Source: Halioxenophilus sp964342265 (GTDB lineage: Bacteria > Pseudomonadota > Gammaproteobacteria > Pseudomonadales > Cellvibrionaceae). From it: a DNA stretch of 64,000 nt. Shown piece after piece: positions 53,866 through 62,315 of this stretch. The stretch is from the NCBI GenBank assembly GCA_964342265.1, contig CAYFFE010000002.1:10001-74000 (forward strand), written 5' to 3'. The position numbers and the translations under genes are program-made. The notes beneath the pieces are model-generated. The model had not been told where the DNA came from. It did not search any database and saw nothing but the letters and a program-made list of their open reading frames with translations. Each line of letters starts with the position of its first letter. The stretch's first letter is position 1.

Positions 53866-54367
53866 AAGCGAACTCAACCGCTTGTATCGGTTTGCCTACG
53901 CTCTGTGTAAAAATGAAGACCAAGCCTGGGATTTATTGCAATCCTCGATTACTAAACTATTGGAAGCAGAATCCTTCTCGGTGAGTTTATTAAAAACAAC
54001 TATTAAAAACGCCTATATCGACACTTACCGTCGCGACCAGAAATACACGCACATAGAGTTTTCTGAAATCCTTAATGAACTGGATGTTGTATCTATTGAA
54101 CATCCAAATTTTGAAGACCTCTTGATTTCTAAATCAGAGTTCAACCACTGCTGGAGTGTACTCTCAGCAGACGAACGAGAACTGTTGTTTAACCATATTA
54201 TTGAAGGCCAAACGGCACAAGAGATTGCCGACATCCAAAACACCAGCCGGGGAACAGTTTTGTCGCGCATTCACCGTTTAAAGTTGCGATTAAAAGCGAA
54301 TTTAATTAGGTTACGCGAACAGGATGGCCAGACTTATGCATCTCCAACCCATGGAGAAACTTCATGA
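53834..54367 (+). CDS. ECF-family RNA polymerase sigma factor
   Basis: A 177-residue sigma-70-family protein of ECF type with region 2 (LYRFAYALCKNEDQAWDLLQSS, then LKTTIKNAYIDTYRRDQKY) and region 4 (LSADERELLFNHIIEGQTAQEIADIQNTSRGTVLSRIHRLKLRL). The start is uncertain: TTG 53834 overlaps the previous gene and has no good ribosome-binding site, while GGGAG at 53838-53842 points to a codon near ATC 53852, which is not a usual start. Either keeps both domains. It probably controls the bufferin operon, as such sigma factors do in other bufferin loci. Confidence 0.9.
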   Translation: MRESSAINLTKSELNRLYRFAYALCKNEDQAWDLLQSSITKLLEAESFSVSLLKTTIKNAYIDTYRRDQKYTHIEFSEILNELDVVSIEHPNFEDLLISKSEFNHCWSVLSADERELLFNHIIEGQTAQEIADIQNTSRGTVLSRIHRLKLRLKANLIRLREQDGQTYASPTHGETS

Positions 54368-55017
54368 GCCAGAAAAGCTTTAAGCAACACTTAAAAGATG
54401 AAATAGAACCAATACAATTGAGCGATGCTCAACTGCAGCATTTACTGATTCTTCAGGAAAAATCACCCAATCAAAAAAATACAATACGCTCTAAAAATAA
54501 ACCGCTGTTGGTTCGATATAAATCCTTTTGTATTGCCCTAGTGTTGTTAGTTTTTGTAGTGTTGGGCATTTTTACCAACCAACAGTGGCAACGAGAACAA
54601 CTGTTACAATCGATAGCCGAAGAAATAGCGCTCAATCATTACAAATTAAAACCGCTGGAAGTAGAAAGCCAGTCATTTTCTGAGCTCAATGCTTATTTCA
54701 CCAAGCTGGATTTTTCTCCCACAAGCTCGGATCTATTTCAGCTCGGCAAAAATAATTTAATAGGCGGTCGTTACTGCAGCATTCAAGGCATCTCGGCTGC
54801 GCAAATTCGCTACCAAAACAGCAATGGAAGCTACACAACACTGTATCAAACCATCAATATGAATGGCCGATTTGACGCGGTACCCGATGTAGAAAAAGGC
54901 CAAACACCGATCGAAACACACGCTCGTGGCTACAAAATACGTATTTGGCGAGAGAAAGGTTTACTTTTTGCCACCGTTAATAATGAAAGCGTTAACAATG
55001 CAAGTGTTAAGGAATAA
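54364..55017 (+). CDS. Putative membrane anti-sigma factor
   Basis: A 217-residue protein with one helix (about residues 55-76, SFCIALVLLVFVVLGIFTNQ), an N-terminal cytoplasmic part and a periplasmic part (GGRYCSIQGISAAQIRYQNSNGSYTTLYQT). Its ATG overlaps the sigma-factor stop (ATGA). Gene order and topology are those of an anti-sigma factor, but I do not recognise a known anti-sigma domain, so this is inference. Its 3' end overlaps the MORN-protein gene tail to tail by 11 bp. Confidence 0.75.
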   Translation: MSQKSFKQHLKDEIEPIQLSDAQLQHLLILQEKSPNQKNTIRSKNKPLLVRYKSFCIALVLLVFVVLGIFTNQQWQREQLLQSIAEEIALNHYKLKPLEVESQSFSELNAYFTKLDFSPTSSDLFQLGKNNLIGGRYCSIQGISAAQIRYQNSNGSYTTLYQTINMNGRFDAVPDVEKGQTPIETHARGYKIRIWREKGLLFATVNNESVNNASVKE

Positions 55018-56674
55018 CCGACTCGGCCAATTTAAAGCCCTTAATTTTAGATTCTATTTGCTCACCCACCGAAATTTGTGGCAATGAGTGATCATCGTCG
55101 GGAAAATCACTGTTTTCCCACTCTTCCACAACTGTCTGCGCTTCGTAAAAAGCTTCTATAAAATCCCGGTTTTCACTCAAACCGTTTTCAAAGTAAGCTC
55201 GGGCGAAATACGTCATATCAAAGTCGTCGGAGCAACCAAATGAACGTCGATCATCCCGGGCGGCGGAAATCACTAGGTGATTGTCATTGGCCAACAAGGG
55301 AATAAAACCGCCGGAATAACAGGCAGAAATAACAATAACTTTCGATTTTATCGAGCTTTGATTGACGATGTCTGCCATGGATTGAGCGGATAATTCTGGC
55401 AAATCGATTCCATTCATCTGTACGCTCAGCTCATGGGTATCTGAGCCGTGGCTTGAGAAATACAAAAACAAAATGTCTTCATCGACATTCATTTTATTTT
55501 CCATTGCAGATAACGCATATTTTAACGCTTGCTCAGTCGCCAAGGGCGTAGTGTCAATGGTTTGATGGCTGTTAACCAACGTTAGACTTCGGTTTTTTGC
55601 ATAATCCTCTTGATTAAATAAGTTTTTAACCGTTTCGATTTCTTTAACAAATACGGATTGATCACTGTAACTGGAGAAACCCAAAAAGAATAATTCAGTT
55701 TCTCCTAACTGCCCGGCAGCGATATTTTCGGCGGCTTGCTGTAGTAGTTCGTCCTGAGAATACAGTGCCTTCTCCACATTCTCCGCGTAGTCGATGGCAC
55801 TTTGATTGCGAGGATCATCTTCTAATTGTCCCCACTGCCACGTACCCGACAATTTACGAACACCCTCAACAGGCTCTGATAACGTTAACTCACCTTCGCC
55901 GTGGTACTGTCCGTAATTGAATTCACCTTCGTACACATCGCCGTTTTCCAAAACAAGTTTACCTTGCCCAGAATAATAAGATTGATCGAACCCACCCTGA
56001 TAGTGTGTGCCGTCCTCGCTAGAGTAGCTGCCCTGGCCAGACAAAAACCCGTCGACGAAAGTTCCTTTATAAACCTCTCCGGTTGATGCGGTGTAGGTTC
56101 CCTGGCCATTGTAAAACCAGTTGGAAAACTCTCCCTCGTAAACATTGCTATTCACATCGGTATAAGTACCCGAGACAATTTCGTCATTCTCAAAGGTTCC
56201 GCGATAAACACCGTTTTCCTGATGATATTCACCCTCGCCCCAAAAGCGAGATTTTACAAACTCGCCTTCGTAATGGTCACCACTTTTATAAACCAGCTTG
56301 CCGTTTCCATGAGGGTAATCGTTTTTAAAGGCCCCAGTATAAATACTGCCATCTATGTAATGATAGACACCCTCACCTTCGAACAAGCCATCCACAAATT
56401 CACCACGATAACTACTGCCGCCGGTGCTAACAAACTCGCCCTCTCCATTTAACAAACCATTTTGAAATTGCCCGGATAATCGATCGCCATTTTTCCAGAC
56501 GATAGTCCCCTTCCCATGAAATTGATTATCGACAATTGACCCAGTATATTTACCGCCATCGGGCAATACAGCATCGGCAGAAATTAACAAATAGGGTTTT
56601 TGAGGTTCAACAAGAAAGTAGGTTAAAGCACCGCAGGCGACGAGTAATAAAGCAATGGTTAAGTTCTTAATCAT
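55007..56674 (-). CDS. MORN-repeat / peptidase C13 (caspase-like) protein
   Basis: A 555-residue protein. An N-terminal hydrophobic segment (residues 4-22) contains LVAC, which could be a lipobox or simply an anchor. Residues about 39-275 form about ten MORN repeats (pattern YxGEFxxGxxxGxG). Residues about 325-530 are a C13/legumain-type caspase-like domain with His409 in YFSSHGSDTH and Cys452 in ISACYSGG. C13 peptidases cleave after Asn or Asp. The MORN array may bind membrane lipid or protein partners. It is convergent with the anti-sigma-like gene and otherwise isolated. Confidence 0.92.
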   Translation of the reverse strand: MIKNLTIALLLVACGALTYFLVEPQKPYLLISADAVLPDGGKYTGSIVDNQFHGKGTIVWKNGDRLSGQFQNGLLNGEGEFVSTGGSSYRGEFVDGLFEGEGVYHYIDGSIYTGAFKNDYPHGNGKLVYKSGDHYEGEFVKSRFWGEGEYHQENGVYRGTFENDEIVSGTYTDVNSNVYEGEFSNWFYNGQGTYTASTGEVYKGTFVDGFLSGQGSYSSEDGTHYQGGFDQSYYSGQGKLVLENGDVYEGEFNYGQYHGEGELTLSEPVEGVRKLSGTWQWGQLEDDPRNQSAIDYAENVEKALYSQDELLQQAAENIAAGQLGETELFFLGFSSYSDQSVFVKEIETVKNLFNQEDYAKNRSLTLVNSHQTIDTTPLATEQALKYALSAMENKMNVDEDILFLYFSSHGSDTHELSVQMNGIDLPELSAQSMADIVNQSSIKSKVIVISACYSGGFIPLLANDNHLVISAARDDRRSFGCSDDFDMTYFARAYFENGLSENRDFIEAFYEAQTVVEEWENSDFPDDDHSLPQISVGEQIESKIKGFKLAESVIP

Positions 56675-57113
56675 GTTAAATTATTTTGGACAGCACCGCT
56701 TTAAAAATACTACAAATCAAACAGGCTATCGCGTCCTTTGAGGTGAAGTCAGTTTGTAAATGTTATAGAAACCCAATTAGCTATTGACCACAAGGTCAAT
56801 GAGGATTAATGCGCCATTTTTTTTATAACGTTTCTTTGAAATTATTGCTTCGTTTTAAGAATTTCAATTTCTTTGTGATTATATTTTTAAGAACACCTAA
56901 AACAAAATAGGCCGACATCTTTATATCGACCTTTTTTGTTAATCAACAACTTTGACAATCAATAATCATTTACTTAATTAACCAACCGGATTCTTTTCAG
57001 AGAACCTTTTTTATTTCTAAATTACCATTTAAATCACCAACCAATCTCCGCACACTATCATTCTGACATTAAATCAAACGGAGAGATTAGTAACGTTTAA
57101 GGTTGGCTTTTTA
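56675..57113. other. AT-rich intergenic region
   Basis: About 440 bp between two minus-strand genes. The promoter of the MORN-protein gene should lie near 56680-56780. A weak imperfect hairpin with a T-run is present near 56910-56937. No gene is seen. Confidence 0.4.
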
Positions 57114-57350
57114 TTAGATGTCGTGCTGGCTGCGCAATTCGTGAATTTTATTGTGCATTTCCTCAGTTAAATCCACATCGCTTAATCGATTAATAATATT
57201 GCGCAGAACACGCTTTTCGTCTTCATCGATAGTGCCATCCTGCATGGCTATGCCCACTAACGCGTTTAATTCTTCAACGTCCAGTTTTCCGTCGTCTGCA
57301 AAACAGTTAATGGATCGAAATGTTATTTCCAAATAATCACTATTGCTCAT
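57114..57350 (-). CDS. Small acidic protein, possibly TerB-like (78 aa)
   Basis: A 78-residue, acidic, helical protein: FADDGKLDVEELNALVGIAMQDGTIDEDEKRVLRNIINRL. The two DGxLDxxE / DGTIDEDE segments resemble the acidic helices of TerB-type domains or a degenerate EF-hand pair, so metal or Ca binding is possible. I cannot assign function. It is 42 bp upstream-side of guaA's end on the same strand, and may be transcribed with it. Confidence 0.75.
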   Translation of the reverse strand: MSNSDYLEITFRSINCFADDGKLDVEELNALVGIAMQDGTIDEDEKRVLRNIINRLSDVDLTEEMHNKIHELRSQHDI

Positions 57351-57391
57351 AAAAGACCCTCAAAACCTATTTTTGTTTAAAACTGGTTAAA

Positions 57392-58969
57392 TTATTCCCA
57401 CTCAATGGTTGCCGGTGGTTTGCTGGAAATATCGTAGGTTACCCGAGAAACACCGCCGATTTCGTTGATTATACGGCTCGATACTTTCTCAAGTAATTCA
57501 TACGGCAAGTGCGCCCAACGAGCCGTCATAAAGTCGACGGTTTCCACAGCACGTAACGCAATAACCCATTCGTAACGACGGCCGTCGCCCACAACACCCA
57601 CCGATTTTACCGGCAAAAAGACAGCAAAAGCTTGGCTCGTTTGGTGATACCAACCGGCTGCGTGTAATTCTTCGATAAAAATGGCATCGGCTTCGCGTAG
57701 AATATCGGCGTATTCTTTTTTAACTTCGCCAAGAATGCGCACACCCAACCCCGGGCCAGGAAATGGGTGTCGATAAACCATATCGTAGGGCAAACCCAGT
57801 TCGAGCCCGATGGTGCGAACTTCGTCTTTAAAGAGTTCTCGCAATGGCTCAACCAAAGAAAGCGCCATATCTTCGGGTAATCCGCCCACATTGTGATGCG
57901 ACTTAATAACATGGGCCTTACCGGTTTTCGCTGCAGCGGATTCAATCACATCGGGATATATCGTTCCCTGCGCCAACCATTTAACGTTGTTAATTTTTGC
58001 TGCTTGTTCATCGAATACTTCGATAAATGTATTGCCGATTATTTTGCGCTTTTTTTCTGGATCATTTTCGCCCTTTAATCGAGACAGGAATAAATCTTCG
58101 GCATTAACCCGTATGACTTTCACTCCCATATTTTTTGCGAACATGTCCATCACTTGCTGGCCTTCCTCCTTGCGCAACAAGCCGTTATCCACAAAAACAC
58201 AAGTGAGTTGATCACCAATGGCCCGATGCAGTAACGCCGCCACCACAGAGGAATCTACGCCACCCGACAAGCCCAATAACACGTGATCGTCGCCCACTTG
58301 TGCTTGCACTCGCTCAATGGCATCTTCAACGATATTTGCGGCGGTCCACAGTGCTTCGCATTGGCAAATAGCCAATACAAAATGCTCGAAAATTCGTTTG
58401 CCTTGCAGCGTGTGCGTAACTTCTGGGTGGAACTGTACGCCGTAAAAATGTTTCTCTGGATTGGCGATAGCCGCGTAACGACAGGAATCGGTAGAGGCCG
58501 TTACGGTAAAACCTTGCGGCAAGTCCGAAACTTTATCGCCGTGGCTCATCCATACATCAAGCAAGGCTCCGCCGTCGTGATCGACGTGATCTTTAATATC
58601 TTTGAATAGCTCGTTACCGGATTGCACTTTTACTCGTGCATAGCCAAATTCTTGCTTGTTGGAGGTTTCGACTCCACCGCCCAATTGCTCGGCCATAGTT
58701 TGCATGCCGTAACAAATGCCCAATACAGGAACACCCAATTCAAACACGCATTGTGGCGCTCTTGGCGACTCGCCCGCCGTTACCGATTCCGGACCACCGG
58801 CTAAAATAATGCCTTTGGGATTAAATTCTTTGATTTCCGCTTCGGTCATATCCCAAGCGCGAATTTCCGAATAAACACCGACTTCGCGTACACGTCGGGC
58901 AATAAGTTGTGTGTATTGCGAACCAAAATCGAGAATTAAAATGCGTTGGGAATGTATGTCCTGATTCAT
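57392..58969 (-). CDS. guaA: GMP synthase (glutamine-hydrolysing)
   Basis: A 525-residue enzyme when started at ATG 58969, the standard family length; a longer frame to 58999 adds ten unlikely residues. The class I glutamine amidotransferase domain has the nucleophile in GICYGMQ, and the ATP pyrophosphatase domain has LGLSGGVDSSVVA. The dimerisation domain ends SSKPPATIEWE as in the family. It converts XMP to GMP. It is downstream of guaB, separated by a strong terminator-like hairpin. Confidence 0.98.
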   Translation of the reverse strand: MNQDIHSQRILILDFGSQYTQLIARRVREVGVYSEIRAWDMTEAEIKEFNPKGIILAGGPESVTAGESPRAPQCVFELGVPVLGICYGMQTMAEQLGGGVETSNKQEFGYARVKVQSGNELFKDIKDHVDHDGGALLDVWMSHGDKVSDLPQGFTVTASTDSCRYAAIANPEKHFYGVQFHPEVTHTLQGKRIFEHFVLAICQCEALWTAANIVEDAIERVQAQVGDDHVLLGLSGGVDSSVVAALLHRAIGDQLTCVFVDNGLLRKEEGQQVMDMFAKNMGVKVIRVNAEDLFLSRLKGENDPEKKRKIIGNTFIEVFDEQAAKINNVKWLAQGTIYPDVIESAAAKTGKAHVIKSHHNVGGLPEDMALSLVEPLRELFKDEVRTIGLELGLPYDMVYRHPFPGPGLGVRILGEVKKEYADILREADAIFIEELHAAGWYHQTSQAFAVFLPVKSVGVVGDGRRYEWVIALRAVETVDFMTARWAHLPYELLEKVSSRIINEIGGVSRVTYDISSKPPATIEWE

Positions 58970-58990
58970 GTCGGTTTCCAGGCGTAAACT

Positions 58991-59023
58991 TAAAAACAAA
59001 ACGGGGCCTTAAAAAAGGCCCCG
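58991..59023 (-). terminator. Intrinsic terminator/attenuator between guaB and guaA
   Basis: On the minus strand the stem CGGGGCCTT / AAGGCCCCG (59023-59002) is followed by TTTTGTTTTT. It lies 22 bases before the guaA ATG, so read-through or a promoter within this hairpin region is needed to express guaA. Confidence 0.92.
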
Positions 59024-59059
59024 CGTTAATTAAAGCACGAGTTGCTACAACTCAATAAG

Positions 59060-60532
59060 TTATCGGCTACCAATTGGGTAATTGGGCGCTTCTTTGGTAA
59101 TTTGCACATCGTGAACGTGGCTTTCGTTCATACCCGCCGACGTTACCCGCACAAACTCGGGCTTGGTGCGCATTTCTTCAATGGTGGCGCAGCCGGTGTA
59201 GCCCATAGCCGAACTCAATCCACCCATCATTTGATGCACGATCACGGAGATTGGCCCTTTATACGGCACACGCCCTTCAATGCCTTCGGGCACCAATTTT
59301 TCTACGGCGCTGCCGTGTTGAAAATAGCGATCGGAGGAGCCTTGGGTTTTCGACATAGCACCCAGTGAGCCCATGCCTCGATAAGATTTGTAAGTACGGC
59401 CTTGAAACAACTCCACTTCGCCGGGCGCTTCTTCTGTACCCGCAAACATGGAGCCCATCATCACACAGCTCGCACCGGCAACGATGGCTTTGGCAATATC
59501 ACCGGAGAAGCGAATACCGCCATCGGCAATAACAGGAATGCCGGTACCTTCCAAAGCGGTTACCACATTGGCTACGGCAGAAATTTGTGGAACACCCACG
59601 CCGCTAACAATGCGCGTGGTGCAAATGGAACCCGGGCCAATACCCACTTTTACGCCATCGGCACCGGCTTCCGCCAATGCCAGTGCGCCGGCGGCGGTGG
59701 CCACATTGCCGCCGATTACCTGCACCGTGGGGAATTCGGATTTAATGTGTTTAACCCGATCTAACACATTTTTTGAGTGACCATGGGCCGTGTCGACGAC
59801 GATAACATCCACGCCGGCTTCCACCAGAGCGGCGACCCGCTCGTCGGTATCGGGACTGGTTCCCACTGAGGCACCAACACGCAAACTGCCTTCGGGATCT
59901 TTGCAAGCATTAGGGTAGGTTTCGGCTTTGTTGATATCTTTAACGGTAATAAGCCCACACAACTCAAAATCGTCGTTAACCACCAATATTTTTTCGATGC
60001 GGTGTTTGTGCAACAGCGCTCTTACTTCATCCGGTTGAGCGCCTTGTTTTACGGTAATGAGTTTGTCTTTGGGGGTCATGATGCTGGAAACCGGCGCTTC
60101 CATGTTGGACTCGAAGCGCAAATCCCGGCCCGTGACAATGCCCACCAAATCGCCGTTATCCAATACGGGCACACCGGAGATGTTGTTTTCGATGGTGATG
60201 GAAACCAGTTCACGAATGGTGGCATCGGCTGAAATGGTGATGGGCTTTTTCACCACACCGGCCTCAAACTTTTTAACGGCTCGCACTTCGCGAGCCTGAG
60301 CCTCGATGGACATGCTTTTGTGAATGATACCAATACCGCCTTCCTGAGCGATGGCGATGGCCAGACGTGCCTCGGTAACGGTATCCATAGCGGCGGATAC
60401 CAAAGGAATATTTAATTGAATGGTTTTGGTTAACTGGGTTTTTAACGATACCGTTTTGGCGGTAATTTCTGAGTACCCGGGAACCAACAGTACATCGTCA
60501 AACGTTAAAGCTTCTTGAGCGATTCTCAACAT
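59060..60532 (-). CDS. guaB: Inosine-5'-monophosphate dehydrogenase
   Basis: A 490-residue enzyme of standard length. It has the TIM barrel with catalytic loop GPGSICTTRIVSGVGVPQ and flap, and two CBS domains inserted at about residues 94-205 (ATIRELVSITIENNISGVPV). It oxidises IMP to XMP with NAD, the committed step to guanine nucleotides. It starts at ATG 60532 and is divergent from xseA. Confidence 0.98.
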   Translation of the reverse strand: MLRIAQEALTFDDVLLVPGYSEITAKTVSLKTQLTKTIQLNIPLVSAAMDTVTEARLAIAIAQEGGIGIIHKSMSIEAQAREVRAVKKFEAGVVKKPITISADATIRELVSITIENNISGVPVLDNGDLVGIVTGRDLRFESNMEAPVSSIMTPKDKLITVKQGAQPDEVRALLHKHRIEKILVVNDDFELCGLITVKDINKAETYPNACKDPEGSLRVGASVGTSPDTDERVAALVEAGVDVIVVDTAHGHSKNVLDRVKHIKSEFPTVQVIGGNVATAAGALALAEAGADGVKVGIGPGSICTTRIVSGVGVPQISAVANVVTALEGTGIPVIADGGIRFSGDIAKAIVAGASCVMMGSMFAGTEEAPGEVELFQGRTYKSYRGMGSLGAMSKTQGSSDRYFQHGSAVEKLVPEGIEGRVPYKGPISVIVHQMMGGLSSAMGYTGCATIEEMRTKPEFVRVTSAGMNESHVHDVQITKEAPNYPIGSR

Positions 60533-60950
60533 TGAAGCAAAGCTCCTAAATCATAGCGCGTAAATCGTAGCGATTGCATCGCGGTGGCTCGGGTTTGGAC
60601 CCGATAACCATTAAAATGTTGCCGTTACCGAAACGCTGTTTTAATAACCAATAAAGCTTGTAATAACTAATTAAATCTATCGTAATAACTAATTAAACCC
60701 ATTAAAGGCAAGTATTAAGCATCCAGCGAAAAGTTAGCGGCTGAAAATGTAAACCGGGCATTATAACTGCTGAGGTTTAACTAGGCTAGACGCTGTGTAT
60801 TTTGCTTGTATCGATAGGCTATTGTTTTATCTGTGTGCTTTTATTTACGTATCTTTTTTAAGGCTTTTTTAAGAGATTCCCTTAATATTCTAGCGGCTAA
60901 CCCTGCTGAGCTGGCTTCAAATTAGCGCAAACACAGCCTAGAATGCGCCA
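60533..60950. other. Divergent guaB-xseA promoter region
   Basis: About 420 bp. It contains a 22-bp-period direct repeat (60660-60697) and no gene. I looked for a PurR-type ACGCAAACGTTTGCGT box and found none. Confidence 0.5.
60660..60697. repeat. Direct repeat with 22-bp period upstream of guaB
   Basis: GTAATAACTAATTAAA occurs at 60660-60675 and again at 60682-60697. A degenerate third copy (TAATAACCAATAAA) lies at 60642-60655. The spacing of two helical turns suits a regulator binding one DNA face. Confidence 0.9.
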
Positions 60951-62315
60951 ATGAGTATGACTTCCCCCGCTTCTACCTCCCCCCCGCGCGAACGCAAAGT
61001 ACTGAGTGTTAGCCAGTTAAATGGCCTAGCAAAGCAGCTGTTAGAAGATCAGCTGCCGCTGTTATGGGTTGAAGGCGAAATATCCAATTTGGCTCAGCCT
61101 TCCTCGGGGCATTGGTACTTTACGCTCAAGGACGATCGGGCTCAGATTCGCTGTGCGATGTTTCGTGGGCGCAATCGCGATGTGCAATTTGCACCCAAAC
61201 AAGGCGACAAGGTGCTGGTCCGTGGGCGAGTGAGTTTGTATGAGGGGCGCGGTGATTTTCAGTTAATTGCCGAACACATGGAGCCCTCGGGCTTTGGTGC
61301 ATTACATCGCCAGTTCGAGCAACTTAAGGCCAAATTAGAGCAAGAAGGCTTATTCGATCCCGCTCGCAAAAAACCGCTGCCCACTCACCCGCTGCACATT
61401 GGCGTACTCACCTCCCCCACGGGCGCGGCGGTGCGCGATGTGTTGTCGGTGTTAAAGCGGCGTATGCCCTCTGTGCCAGTTACCGTAGTGCCTATGCCGG
61501 TGCAAGGTGCCCAAGCGGCGGGAGCAATCATCAATGCCCTGCAACTGGCCGAAAACTCGGGTTTGTTTGACGTGTTGATCATTACCCGCGGCGGCGGTTC
61601 GATGGAGGATTTGTGGTGTTTTAACGACGAATCACTAGCCCGGGCAATTGCTGCCTGCCCGTTGCCGATTGTGAGCGCCGTGGGCCATGAAATCGACTTT
61701 ACCATTGCCGATTTTGTGGCCGATCATCGAGCGCCGACACCATCGGCCGCGGCGGAGATTTTGAGCCACAATCAAGTGGATTTGCTCAAAACATTACTGC
61801 GGCTAGAACAGCAACTGGCACAGGCGCTAAAAACTCAACTGGCGACGAAAAATCATCGGGTGGCCTTACTCAAAGCCAACCTCAAGCACCCCAAACACAA
61901 GTTAGAGAACCAATCGCAGCAGCTCGATAATCTGGAAATGCGCCTCCACGCTGCGTTTAAACACCATCAACAGACCACTCAAAGCGCCTTAGCGGGATTA
62001 TCCACCCGTTTGAGTTTTGTTCACCCCAAAAAGACCATCCAGCAACAGTGGGTGTACTTAATAAACCTAAGAGAACGATTAAATCGTGCCGCGCATCATC
62101 AACACCGATCGGCGACGAATCGAACCGAAAACGCGGCCAAACGATTGAATACCGTAAGCCCGCTGAACACGCTTAATCGCGGTTACGCCATCGCTTTGGA
62201 TAAGCAGGGATCGGCGCTGGTGCGCGCCTCCTCGGCAGAACCCGGCCAGGAGATTACCGTGCGCCTAGCTGAGGGCTCGCTAGACTGCACGGTAAATGAA
62301 GTCAACGAAGACTAG
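60951..62315 (+). CDS. xseA: Exodeoxyribonuclease VII large subunit
   Basis: A 454-residue protein: N-terminal OB fold (LPLLWVEGEISNLAQPSSGHWYFTLKDDRAQIRCAMF), then the nuclease domain (VLTSPTGAAVRDVL, ITRGGGSMEDLW, SAVGHEIDFTIADFVADHRAPTPSAAAE) and a long coiled-coil. With XseB it degrades single-stranded DNA in both directions. XseB is not encoded here. The start is ATG 60951, with an alternative at ATG 60957. Its 3' end overlaps the DUF6607 gene by four bases, tail to tail. Confidence 0.96.
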   Translation: MSMTSPASTSPPRERKVLSVSQLNGLAKQLLEDQLPLLWVEGEISNLAQPSSGHWYFTLKDDRAQIRCAMFRGRNRDVQFAPKQGDKVLVRGRVSLYEGRGDFQLIAEHMEPSGFGALHRQFEQLKAKLEQEGLFDPARKKPLPTHPLHIGVLTSPTGAAVRDVLSVLKRRMPSVPVTVVPMPVQGAQAAGAIINALQLAENSGLFDVLIITRGGGSMEDLWCFNDESLARAIAACPLPIVSAVGHEIDFTIADFVADHRAPTPSAAAEILSHNQVDLLKTLLRLEQQLAQALKTQLATKNHRVALLKANLKHPKHKLENQSQQLDNLEMRLHAAFKHHQQTTQSALAGLSTRLSFVHPKKTIQQQWVYLINLRERLNRAAHHQHRSATNRTENAAKRLNTVSPLNTLNRGYAIALDKQGSALVRASSAEPGQEITVRLAEGSLDCTVNEVNED

